From NCBI GenBank assembly GCA_025201765.1, contig MU623352.1, positions 248,001-312,000 of the forward strand: a stretch of 64,000 nucleotides of DNA. The letters are read 5' to 3'. This DNA is from Daldinia sp. FL1419 (taxonomy: Eukaryota; Ascomycota; Sordariomycetes; Xylariales; Hypoxylaceae). The position numbers and the translations under genes were made by a program. The stretch's first letter is position 1; each line of letters starts with the position of its first letter. The notes under the pieces were generated by a model that searched no databases, was not told the DNA's origin, and worked only from the letters and a program-made list of their open reading frames with translations. This document shows positions 22,901-34,909 of this stretch, piece after piece.

Positions 22901-25900
22901 ATTCTTCGGCACCAAGCAGACAAGCGATAGCAACATCGCGTCCAGTTCGGAGTTGACCATCAGTCTGGACAACAACTCGGCCACGTAGATCGTTCAGGAC
23001 AAGGGTCTGGTGAGTCTCGGCAAGACCAAGCTCCCAAGGTAGACCAGCGTATTTGATACCCGTCCACCTACTAGCACCGGTGCCACCATCGTGTCCAGAA
23101 ATTAGAATGTGGTCGGCCTTGGCCTTGGCGACACCAGAAGCGACAATACCGACACCTGTCTCAGAGACTAGCTTGACAGAGACGCGAGATCGGGGGCTCG
23201 AGCACTTGAGATCGTAGATGAGCTGCTTCAAATCTTCGATGGAGTAGATGTCGTGGTGAGGAGGAGGCGAGATAAGACCAACTCCAGGGGTCGAGTGACG
23301 AGTTCGAGCAATGGATTTTGAGACTTTGTGACCAGGAAGTTCACCACCCTCACCGGGCTTGGCGCCTTGTGCCATCTTAATCTGCAGCTCATCGGAATCG
23401 GCAAGGTATGCTGACGTGACACCGAATCGTCCTGAAGCAACCTGTTTAATTGCGGATCGCATCGTATCACCGTTAGGCATTACTTGCGATCGCTCAGGAT
23501 CCTCGCCACCTTCACCGGTGTTTGACTTGCCACCCAGTCTGTTCATGGCAACAGCTAGGGTAGAGTGAGACTCCATGGAAATAGAACCATATGACATAGC
23601 ACCCGTGCAGAATCGTGTAACAATAGCGGTCCACGGTTCGACCTGCTCGATCGGGATAGGGTTGCTCTCCTCAAACTTGAAGTCAAGCATGCCACGCAGG
23701 GTGCAGGCTTTGATCTGTTCATATTCCGAGCGAGAGTACGCCTCATAGGACTTATCGTTTTTCGTGCGGACAGCATCTTGGATATTTGCGATGGAAGTTG
23801 GGTCGTTGATGTGAGCTTCACCACCATCACGCCAGTGGTATTCTCCAGATTCTGGAAGACCAGGGACCCCGACGGTGTATCGGGATGGGAATCCGCGCTC
23901 GTGGAATCGGAATGCATCTTCAGCAATGAGCTCGAAAGTGAGTCCCTTGATACGTGAAGCTGTACCCCTAAAACATCGCTCCACGACCTCGTCATCAACA
24001 CCTAGAGCCTCAAATATCTGGGCACCCTTGTAACTGGCCAAAGTGGAGATACCCATCTTGCTCATGACCTTGAGAATACCGCCGTCGCAAGAGTGCTTGT
24101 AGTTGGCAATAAGAGTGTCATCCGAAAGCTTCTTTCGGATCAATCCTTCGCGGTTGAGCTTCAGAATACACTCCATCGCTAGATATGGGTTAATGGCATC
24201 AGCACCATAACCAAGCAGGACACACATGTGATGGACTTCACGAGCCTCGGCAGTCTCAAGCACAATAGCAGCCATAGATCGCCACTTGTTGCTAACAAGG
24301 TGGTGGTGAACCATACCAGAAGCAAGAAGCGACGAGACAGCTACGCGGTCAGCGGACGTCTTTCGGTCGGAAAGAACAATGATTCGGTCCCTAGCCTCGA
24401 TGGCAGCTGTAGCCTCGTTGCAGATGAAATCGAGATGCTTAAGATATCCAGCCGTGCCCTCAGATTTCGGGAACGTAAGGTCAATCGTCTTCACAGTCCA
24501 TTCGGGGTAGATCTTGGACATGTTGGTTAGGGAGTTGAATTCAGGGATAGAAAGGATCGGGCTTGGCAGTAGCAGACGAGCACATTGAGAGGGGTCCATC
24601 TCCAGCAAGTTACCCTGTGGTCCAACATAACACTCCAAAGACATGACAATAGACTCTCGGATAGGGTCAATAGGAGGGTTCGTAACCTGAGCGAAGAGCT
24701 GTCGGAAGTATTCATAGAGTAGACGGGGAGCCTGAGATAGGCAGGCCAGGGGTGCATCGTTACCCATAGATCCCAGCGCTTCCTTCTCGTCGGAAGCCAT
24801 TGGTGCAAGAAGCAAGCTAACTTGTTCATAGGTATATCCAAAAGCGAGCAATAGAGGGTCTTCTTGGAGGCGGGTGGAGTCGGGTTTCGCAGCGATATCG
24901 ACGGCCTGCTTCTCCAATACTTGGCTTAAGACCTTGGGTAAGCTAATAAGTTCCTCGTCAATCCAAGAGCGGAAGTCAACGCGGCTAGAGACAGTTGCCT
25001 TGAGCTCCGAGTCATCGATCAAGCGTCCGGCTTGAGTATCAACGAGAAGCATGCGACCCGGTTGTAAACGACCCTTTTGGATAACCCGTTCAGGGTCAAT
25101 GTGGATAGTACCGACTTCTGAAGCGCAAATTATACGGTCATCATCCATAATGTAATATCGACAAGGACGAAGACCGTTTCGGTCTAAGTTGGCACCGCAG
25201 AATCGCCCATCGGCAAATGTGAAGAGAGCAGGGCCGTCCCACGGCTCCATTTGGCACGCCGCCCATTCATAGAATGCAGCCTTCTTAGGGTCCATAGCAG
25301 TATTGCCTTGCCAGGCCTCGGGAACCATCAACATGACGGCCTCGGGCAATGAAAGAACGCCATTAATAGTGAGGAGTTCCAAAACATTATCGAAAGCAGC
25401 CGAGTCGGAGCCACCAGCTTCGACAATCGGGTACAAGTGCTCAAGCTCATCACCAAAAATGTCGGATTGCATCACACCCTCTCGAGCGCGCATCCAGTTC
25501 TTGTTTCCACGAAGGGTGTTAATCTCACCTGATAAGACGTTAGACATGCATCATTACTTATCATTATGGGCGTTCTAGAGCTACACATACCGTTGTGGGC
25601 TGCCCATCTCAGGGGTTGGGCACGATCCCATGAGGGGAAAGTGTTTGTGGAGAAACGAGAGTGTACAAGGGCAAAATGGGCCTCGTAATCGGCATTTACC
25701 AAATCATGGTAATACTGGTATACTTGGATGGGAGCAAGTTGTCCCTTGTAGACAATATTCTTGTTGGAGAGCGAACATAGGTAGAACCAGTTATGGAGAC
25801 CGATGGAGTGGGTAGCACGCTTTCGGAGGACATATAATTGTCGTTCGAATAGTCGCTCGTCGAATTTCTCTGGGTCCGTCATTTCAGGAGCATTTCCAGA

Positions 25901-26666
25901 ACCATACGAAGAAGCAAGAACAACAAAAGGCTGGAGAATGAATGGCTCGCGCGAGGACGCAGCAGGACCAAGGAGAGAAGAGTCTACAGGAGGTGATCGC
26001 CAACCCAAAACTCTTAACCCTAGAGATTCGGCAATATCTTCCAACTGCCTCTTCGACTCCTGCAAAGTCTCCTCATCAGGCTTGAAAAACAGGTTTCCCA
26101 CAGCATATTGTCCCAGAGGAGGCAGTTTAATGCCTTCCTCCTTTTCGAAGTTCTTGATAAAGAACTTGTGGGGAATCGAGGTCATAACACCAGCACCGTC
26201 GCCATCTCGAGCATCAGAACCGACCGCACCACGATGGGTCATGTTGCAAAGGAGGTTGCGAGCTATATACAGTTAGTTTATGTATTCTGATACGTTTTTG
26301 ATTTATTTTCGGAAACTGACCATCGCTCACAATTTTGTGGCTCGCCTTGCCCTTGATATGGCTAAGAAGAGTATTATTAGTTTATTAATCCGTATAAAAG
26401 GGGGTCGATTAATTCGAAATTCATACCAAGCGAAACCGACACCACACGCATCTTTCTCCAAGCTCGGATCGTACAATCCTCTACGTAGATTTAATTAGTT
26501 CTATGATCACAACTTTTACCGGTTGTTTACTCGAAACGTACTGCTTCACCGGGAGGGCGCCAGCCCAAGAATCGTTATTATCTGTTTGATATTCATAAGG
26601 ATGGTAGGCCTCGGCCTCGGACTCTATATGTGTTTGTCTATCGTCGAAGTCGGCAGGAAGGCCCAT
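19972..26666 (-). CDS. GLT1: Glutamate synthase, NAD(P)H-dependent, fused large and small subunits
   Basis: GOGAT makes two glutamates from glutamine and 2-oxoglutarate and is central to ammonium assimilation. Model: seven exons, 26666-26542, 26480-26427, 26361-26321, 26262-25591, 25528-22844, 22787-20159 and 20101-19972; 2111 residues; introns 56-65 bp. Residues 1-53 are the propeptide and Cys54 (KDACGVGF) is the catalytic N-terminal nucleophile of the class II amidotransferase. The 3Fe-4S cysteines are 1186, 1192 and 1197. The C-terminal small-subunit part has Fe-S cysteines at 1652, 1655, 1660 and 1666 and at 1705, 1709 and 1713, FAD-binding GSGPSG (1758-1763) and pyridine-nucleotide-binding GGGDTG (1898-1903). 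All catalytic motifs are intact. The length matches yeast Glt1 (about 2145). NADH versus NADPH use cannot be read from this. Three very small 5' exons were placed by family continuity. Confidence 0.97.
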
Positions 26667-29600
26667 GTCAGGCGAGGAAAATGGGATAGCCAGATAGGGT
26701 AGGAGTACTGGGCAGGGAAAGGGTCGGAGGTATCTAGATTGAACCTCTCGAGACGCGGCCCCGTGTGTGTATAACGGCGAATGAGAGCAGCTGACGCTGC
26801 TTAAACGTCAGGTCTCTTGTCTAATCCACAAATTCTATGTCAGCTCCTAGTAATTTTTAAACCTCGGATCGGCAGATGTAGCAACGATGACAAGACAATG
26901 GAACGTGAAAGATAACGCAAAGTAGAACTTCTTGGCTGATCCAATGGCAAGTCCGGAATACCACTAAGTAGCAGATTTGATATTGAGGGGGGGGTTCTTC
27001 CCAAGGTGGCAGCGTTAAAATGGGGGAATGCAATGCGGGGTGTTGATGTACGAGCAAAGTAATAACCAGCGCAGATTCTTTTTTTATTTCTTGTCTTCTT
27101 TCGCTCTTTCTTGCTCTTTTTCCCAAGGTTCTTTCCTATTTTCCAGCTTGTCTTTTTTTCTTGGTCTTCTATATTGCGAGAGTGGATTGGTTTGCCATGT
27201 GATGCCTGCAGCTAAATTGTAGAATAGAAACTCTATTCAGCGCTAAATCCGGGTTTGTCCAAAGCCTAATGAACTCTCTATATTTCTGAGGACCAATCGG
27301 GAAAGACTGAAGCGGATCGTGAATATTTTTTTTTGTAGCTAAAATCTTTTGGGTCCGGTTTTTTTCCCCTTTGGAATCCAGAGAAGGCTGTCCCTTTTTC
27401 CACTTGGCGGAGGGGCGAGAAAGAAAAAGACCGACCAATGTTGAAACTGCCTTTGTTGGCGGGGGACAAGATAAAGAACCAAGCGATTCTCAATGAACAG
27501 CTCTTCAGTGTTGCGCGTGTCACCGAATGCACTACTGGCGTCATTGAGCTTTGAGTAAAACGGACTACCACGACCTACCCATGCAGGATGCAACCTGAAT
27601 CAGGAAACCCTGTTGTCGAATCATGGGTACCCTCACAATGGTGACAGTAGTAGCGTGGGGAAAGATACGATGATAACCAATAACAAAGCTTCCAAAGCGC
27701 AACTATGCGGCTATCGATCTCGCGTTTGATAGGTCGGTGATCGTGCATATGATGCTTGTTTGGCCCCGATACTTTTCAGTTATCATCCGTACGGTATAGG
27801 ACAAGGATATGTGCATTGGCCATTTGGAGACAAGTTTTAGTGCTTCGTCCATGGGAGCGCAACTCTTTTTTTGTCCTTACGCCCAATTGACAACCCCCAA
27901 ATGTCTATTGGCGAATCCAAAGTGTTGATCGTCTCGCTTGTTCGATCCCTCTTCCGATTTTTAGGTATACAGATTCATCCAGGTTTTCCGCTTCCGGTCG
28001 GTTTGCGCTGGTGTATCGTCACGTCCATTGGGGGGAAGGTTATTGGATCGTAGTGTTACATATATGAGAATTATAGGAACTCGTAGTTATACTCACAATT
28101 TCAGATTCGGTGCAATGCTTTCAGTCTCTCTAGCCGATTGCTCTCGAGAGTGTATGTAGGAAGGAAGTAAGTTCAATCTCTCGAGTGAGGGTTGGGTATT
28201 TCGCTAATTGGTCCGGCAAGAGAAAGAAAAGGGAAGAGAAAGAGAGAGCAGTCGAAGGGGGAAGTGTGGCAACGAGCCTGGCTTTTATGGATGTACGCAG
28301 CAGGTATCGAGGTAGAAGTGACGGAGGAGCCAAGCCGGGTTTTAGAGATCAGATCAAGGCTCCTATGCGAATTCCCAAGTCAATAGGGTAGAGAAAAAAA
28401 TATTATTTATTCATAAGAGTAACTGTTTGATGTAGAACCCGAACGTGGAGACAAACCAGACAGGATCGACCTTCCTCCACTGGAGCTAATAACCCAGTCG
28501 TCAGTAATAAGACTCTACATCTACATACATAGTGTGTAAGTGGGGGAGGGGCAGTAGATGGCTGGATGGCTGGATGGCCGAAGGACGGACTATGATTCCT
28601 TTGAGTACCCGGCATACTGTTTGCGGTCTAATGATTTAATTGGTCTGTGGATTTAAGAACATGAGCGGCTAGTCGTTTCGGTGACGTTACCGGAGAAGAC
28701 TTTTTGCCTTTACTTTCATAATTACAAAGTCCCTTTTAGCTTATGAAGATTAACAAATACGCTATTCTGATTGGTTAATTGCAACAAGGACTATGGTAGT
28801 TACTAGTCGAATCCCCATAAGATTTATTATTATTAGTCTGTGCCAATAGCGGCGCTAATACATAGTATCGTACCTAGTACGGTGTTTCCTTTGACAATGT
28901 TGCTAAAACACTGCTGCTACCTACTGTTACTACGTAGGTAGGTAGGTAGATATGTACTGGCTGCATAGGTAACATAGGTAGGTATGTAGGTACATACACT
29001 ATATACTACCACATACCGCATACCTCCGCATACATAAAAAAAACACGGAGCCCGGCCGTATCCTAACCTTTCGCCCCTAGTGGAGACGTCGTGTATACCG
29101 TAGTACTTATATTTCGTACTTTTACATTTCCATCCCACCTAATAATACGCGAAGGTGGGAATGGGGAAATGAAGAAACTGGAAGGGTGATATTCGCGCAA
29201 ACTCGGGATTTGGCATATATCTGCACTTACATGACATTTACTTAATGAAAATGTGCCCAATGAGCGTGATTGCTGTTTCTGTGTGATCGGAATAGGCGTC
29301 GTGAGAGGCAAGTTTGAAAGGGAATGACCACTCGCTCAGATAAAATGGTGTAAGACGCGGTGGATAAAAGCAAGGGGTGTGTCATCTGTTTAGGTAGAAA
29401 ATTCATAGACCCTTTTTCATGACTTTGGGGGTTTTCTGGGTAGGCAATGCAGGGTTTACTTAAAACCACGAAGAATGCAACATGCCATTGTTGTTTTTAA
29501 GAAACTGAGTTTGGTATTTTTTTCGACCTTCCCGAGTTCTATTAGTCACCTAACCGTAGGTACCTAATCGTAGGTACCTAATCTACCTAATCTACCCGTA

Positions 29601-32600
29601 ACAACTTGACTCGTATCGTACACCTAACCCCTCTTCGTCTCTGTTATTCTAACCTAGCGTCTATCAAGTATTTGTTTGTCTATGTACCTATTTTTCCGTG
29701 CTGATCATGTTACCAAGTGAGCAAAATTATTAGCAAAAAACATATAAAAATAATTCATTTAACACCGTTTGCGGTATTCTAAAAAGATCAAAGTCCAATC
29801 CACTACTTGCATGCGAAGATCCGTATATGAGGTATGTTACGATGACGCAGTTTTTGTACGGCTTGTATCCCAGGACCCTGGTTCATTGGCGGTCGGCTCC
29901 CCGAGGATCGCGTCTGACAGACATGAATCTATTCGCTTACGGGGCGACTTGGTCGCTCCTGATTGAATATTCATCAAATAAAAAGAACAATAATTTGCGA
30001 TTTGATGTGCCTATGCCGTTGATCGGAGGTCTATTGTCTCTCTCCCTCTCTCTTTCTCTTTCTCTCTCTCCGAAAAAAAAAAAAAAAAAAAAAAAAGCTA
30101 CGTAGCCGCAAATGAGGACTGGAGTAACAGAAACACCTCCCTTTATGGCCTCGATGTATTGTACAACCCTTACCGTACAACGCCAATATGGACAGAGCTA
30201 AGAAACCCAATTCCAGAACGCATCCTGCGCACCCCACACAGACATGCATATCCCGATGACAGGGGGTTCTAGCCAGGACAAGAGTCTCACTTCCGTGTTG
30301 ACGGATTGGCGGATGTGAAGCACAGCTTGCCCGAAACGTCGATTGATGTAGCTTACAAGCCTGAGAAAGTCCGTCTATATAAGTGAATATCCAATCAACG
30401 CTGCCGAGTCTCGCTCTGCAATCGTAAGAGAGACCCATGGTCCGATGTCGCGTCACCCGCTGCTGCGGAACACTAGAGATTAGGCGTTATGCTACGTACA
30501 TACCTACAGTGTGTGCGGTAGGTAGGCATGTATTCAAGGTATATATGTGATGTATGTTCTGTATCGTGCCTAGTATGCGGTCTCTGCGCTATGCAGCTAT
30601 ATTATGCTGGGGCTAGGTAGTAGATGACAGGGTCCGAGGAGGACGAATCCGTTTACGAGAGCCTCTATTTGGGGCGTGATGCGTGGCAGCGTGGGGTATA
30701 TTTTTCCAGAATAGACAAATACGTTTTGAGAACCAAATTTAAGAGCAACGAGGGAATCAACTAAGATACCTTCATTTTTCGGATGTCTCACGCACGTATG
30801 TTCGTCGTTCAAAAAGGCAATGGCATTATATCCCTCAACGACTATTAGTATGTCTTGCCGAGCTGACGAAGCAACGTTATGTAGGTAGGTATTTATTCGC
30901 CCACGAGGCCGTCGATCGACGAATCTCAAACCTCGAAGTATACGGGGCCAACTTGGAAGTTGCACTTATCAGATTCCATCATGTTGATTACCAATTGGCT
31001 TCGTTGCTTTTCATTGTTCCCCGTGTTGCCCGTGTAGTGCTCTACTATGCTCTAGGTTACTATGCTCTACTACGTAACTCCTATAAGTCCCGTTTAGGAT
31101 AGTGACACTACTATATTAGCCAATAAGATGATGGGTATAGGCTTGTTATATTTGCTAGATACAGTCCTCTGGGTTTCCTCATGCCTCTTACTCGGTGCTA
31201 TTCTGCAAGGTGAACCTGCATTTAATTTTAAAGAGGACGGACGGCAGAGTGACATACAACAGCGAGTCGGATATGTGACCGGGGTTACAAAGAGACTACT
31301 GCTAGATGTGTCTAGGCCGCGTGACCTTCCGTACCATTGCGCTTTTGGTTCGTGTTTTCGGTTCGGTTTAACTACAGGCATTGTAAAGTTATAAGTAAAA
31401 GAATCGACAACAGTAAATAGTTGCAAACCACCAATCAGAAGACATGTTTTATGCGACGAGTGTTATCTCGCGCTAGAGTTCCAAGGTTCCTTGCGAGCCG
31501 TTAGGTTAGACCTAGACCCGTAGTCAATCTAGATCTCGGCGAATATATGACAAAACCGAGACTTCGTTTCTCGGCGTAAATACACTACTTACGGGACCAC
31601 GCGATTCGGAGGCTATTGTTCGTCAGATTCCCATGCCACATCTCTTAACAAACTTACACAACATCTCAACTTCGATCAACCTAACACTCATGTCACTTGT
31701 GTAATCCGTACCGTATCTCAAAGACTTATTAATCAAGTTAGCAAGCGCAAAGGAAACGGAAAGATCAAGCGAGATCGGCCTGTTGAAATCGGAACAAGCC
31801 TTTTGGAAGTGTAAAGAAGTGTGTAAGGTTTCCCCCAAATCCCCTCCTAATCCTTGTTGTCGCGGAGGCAGCGGGGCGGACTTAATTAAAGAAGGCTGAC
31901 GGGCGGCGGGGGGCAAGGTCCCTAGCACGTGCACCGCATATGTAGCATAGGGTATCCCTGGTAGCATACAGGTGATGTATGTACATCTGTACGCAATATC
32001 AAGGGAGAAAGGCCTTCGTTGTCCCTTCTAAGCGCAGAGGATTCCCACTTTGCGTTCCGAAAACACCCGTAGTTCGGCGACAGCCCCGTGGGCCAGCCTA
32101 AATATGAAAAAAAAAGAGCATGCAGGCAAGTCCAACAGGTCGTCTACACCCTACTACTAACATACCTACGTAGTAAGTAGTAGGTAGTATGGACCATTAG
32201 ACTTACGGCTCTTTTATGAACCGCGGCTTCACCGCTGCCGCCGATGCTCGTAACCGTACGATGTGTTTGACTAGTAATTTCAGGGTATTTTCATTACTTG
32301 ATGAAAATATCTTTGCTGCTATTATTCGTCAGTAAGCGTAAATTGGGAAGATTTAACTTGCTGCGAACAAGGCTCTTTGTTGTAGACTCTGGTTGAAGTG
32401 GCATAAAAAAAAAGAGGAGCGTGATGACTCGGGACGAAAGATTTCCTTATTGCCAACCTGTTTTGGAGCTAGACGAGAAGGGTATTGATAGACATAGTTG
32501 TATCGCAGGCTGCAAGAAGCACTTGACTTTTATGACAGCCCGAAAAAAAAATTATTGGGAGACCTTTGTGCATTGGGTAAATCCGTTAGAGGCACACGAT

Positions 32601-33085
32601 CACATGTTCACGAGAAGTTCTGTTGCTTTTTGTTCTAGGGAACATCGATTGTCTTTATAGATCTAAGATGTTGAATTTTTCAAGACTATAATGTTATCAT
32701 CGTGCTTTAAGGAGATAGGCAAGATAAGTATAGTCTAGGTACGTAATCAGGTACCTATCTAGAATTGTTGTTGTTTGGCAATTGCTTCTCAGACTTCTCT
32801 TTCCTGTGTATGTTATCGCACCTACCATGTAAGTGGTTCGCTTAGTCATAGTAATCCGTAATGACAATTCTTCAATTGGAGCCTCACCAACGCATCCACA
32901 TCCCACTTTCAATCTTGCAGCAACACCTTCTCCTTTTTTTTCTTTTCTTTCTGCATACGACCGGGTCAATATCAACACGAAATGATTGCTAGCCCGGCAC
33001 CTCCCAGAACCACCAATTATATCAATTGGGGATAAACCCCTGTTCTGTTTTGTTTCCTCCTAATTCGAGCTCCGATCCGACAACC
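26667..33085. other. 6.4-kb gene-poor divergent spacer between GLT1 and APC15
   Basis: GLT1 reads left and APC15 reads right, so both promoters lie here. No open frame has a recognisable domain. Frames of 110-140 codons at 30.0-30.5, 31.1-31.4 and 31.6-32.0 kb lack coding character. The block holds a CT tract with a 24-base A-run, and clusters of ACCTACGTAGGTA-type words at 28.92-29.0, 29.56-29.6, 30.5, 30.88 and 32.16 kb. GATA words lie just upstream of the GLT1 start (about 26.68-26.70 kb), compatible with nitrogen control by an AreA/NIT2-type factor, but this is weak evidence. An untranslated RNA or a lineage-specific gene could be hidden here. Confidence 0.5.
30037..30096. repeat. CT-rich tract followed by A24
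   Basis: An imperfect CT microsatellite (30037-30071) is followed by 24 consecutive A (30073-30096). The A-run resembles the tail of a retroposed element, but no element body is recognisable upstream and no target-site duplication was seen. Confidence 0.85.
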
Positions 33086-34302
33086 ATGTTGTCCCTCCTC
33101 CCAGACCTAACACCACGCGATGTACGTCTTATACCGCAACCCCGGGTAATCTTCTAGCTTAGGAAGCTAACAATGGTAAAAACTAGTCGCATTCGCTATG
33201 GTATACCTCCTCCCGCAACCCCCTCTCCTCGAGCTTCGGTTACGATGCGAACCCGCAGCAGCTACAACAGCAACAGCAGCTGCAGCAGGATGGCTCTGCC
33301 GGGCCCTCCCACGGGGCTAATAACCACCGCCGCGGGGCACACCTAGTAGAACGTTCGCCCCTTGCTCGTCTGCGCGCCGATGAGCAGAACCTCGAGCGCC
33401 GGCGTCTCAATGTCGCTAACTTCGGCAGCGCCTGGCTCAAACCCCCTGGTATCCCCAAAACCCTGCACCAGCTGCGCGAGGAGCGCCGCGAGGCTGAGGA
33501 ACATCAGGAGGCGTTACGCCGAGAGCAGCTCGCCCAGGAACTCGCCGAGGCCGAGGCCGCGGGTGCTAACGCCGTCAATACTGGCCTCGACGCTCAAGGC
33601 GAGGATGGTGTTATGGACGACGTACAGTTGGATGGGGCCAGGGATCTAGATGAAGATATTCCAGAGGCAGATGCTGACTTTGGTCTCGGTTCTGAGGACG
33701 AGGACGAGGACGAGGATGAGGATGAAGAAGATAGTGATGATAGTGATGATGATGATGATGACGACGAGTCTGACGAATCTGAAGACGATGACGACGACGA
33801 AGATGATGATCTAGAGCAGAGGGCGGCACTAGCCCAACAACAGCTCATGGCGCAACGGATGAGAGAAGCCGACGATGCGTTCCGTGAATCAGGGGTCCGC
33901 GGTCGGGATAGTAATTATTATGGCGTCGATGATGAAGTAGACGACGAAGACCAAGCCCAGATGATTGAGGAAGATGACGTCATCGGTCATGGCGATGGTG
34001 ATGATATGGGCATGGACGCCGATCTCGACGATGATATCCCCGAGGCGGAGGACGAAGGCTATGAACATACGGACTCTGAAGCGGGTCTCAGTAGTGATGA
34101 ATCCGACGACCAGCCTGAGATGAGCTTTGCCGCGCAGGCGTCACAGCAGCAGCAGAGGCTTAGGCATAGTCTGGCGCGCAGCGACGCGACACGGCACAGT
34201 CTCGCCATCAGTGACATCCTATCTCATGACGGGGACAGCATAGGAAGCAGCCCGCAACTCCAACGGCGGATCAGCGGCCCCGGACGTCGAGTTCAAAGGT
34301 GA
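33086..34302 (+). CDS. APC15: Anaphase-promoting complex subunit 15 (Apc15/Mnd2 family)
   Basis: Small subunit of the APC/C ubiquitin ligase that helps turn over the mitotic checkpoint complex. Model: exons 33086-33121 and 33187-34302, 383 residues. The short first exon (MLSLLPDLTPRD) joins SHSLWYTSSRNP across a 65-bp intron with GTACGT donor and GCTAAC branch, giving the family's N-terminal signature. A helical charged region follows (ADEQNLERRRLNVANFG, then AWLKPPGIPKT). An acidic tract of mostly Asp/Glu lies at about 181-220. The motif DLDEDIPEA occurs before it and DLDDDIPEA after it. A Gln-rich region and a Ser/Arg tail end the protein. It is longer than vertebrate APC15 (about 120 residues) because of the disordered C-terminal half. 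Confidence 0.9.
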
Positions 34303-34909
34303 GGTTGGGATTAATAGGGAGTTTACCAGACCTTGTATTCATCGCATCACATCGCATTGCATGGCTATTCCATCTGCATTGCCTTAAGATACCCATTCCC
34401 TTTTATCAACTCTATATTCTTCCGCGCCCCCCGTCTTTCCTATGGAGAGCCACTAGTCTTTAGTATATTTTAATGCCAGAAAAGACGGCGAAGAATATGA
34501 ATTATGATACATTTGATTACAATGTTTGTAAAAGAAATGACTGGCCGGCCCGTCTTTCCTCCCATATGTACTCGTGACGTGAACTCGTACCGTACTATAT
34601 ATGTAGTGCAGTAATGTCCTATTCAGAGAAACCAGAAAATAACAATAATTCCTTTTGCGCATCGTATCGCTTTCATGCCAAACATACCGAAACGCCCTTT
34701 TTCCATGATGCTTTTTGCTCTTGCTCTTGCTTGCGTAGTTCTGTTCTTTCGCCTCAACGTCTCTTTCCATCCTCTAAATCCTCTTCAGACCACCTCATTC
34801 CATCTCGTCTCATCTCGTCTCATCCCATTTTATATCATCTGATCTTCGTAGGCGCAGTACCTAAAAACGTCCATCCATAAAACCGTAAACGGGGAAAAGA
34901 AGGTGTCAA
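34303..34909. other. Convergent spacer between APC15 and BET1
   Basis: 3' ends of APC15 (plus) and BET1 (minus). The sequence is AT-rich with a short TCTCG-type repeat near 34.80 kb. No gene is seen. Confidence 0.6.

Noticed and set aside
30031..30456. 141-codon minus-strand open frame
   Set aside because: Its C-terminal part is translated from the A24/CT tract (poly-Phe and Arg/Glu/Lys runs); the rest has no domain.
31623..31967. 114-codon minus-strand open frame in the GLT1-APC15 spacer
   Set aside because: No homology signal by eye and no splice partners. It could be a lineage-specific gene, but the sequence alone does not support it.
33594..33848. Poly-Ser and poly-His open frames antisense to APC15
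   Set aside because: They are shadows of the Asp/Glu codon tract of APC15 on the other strand.
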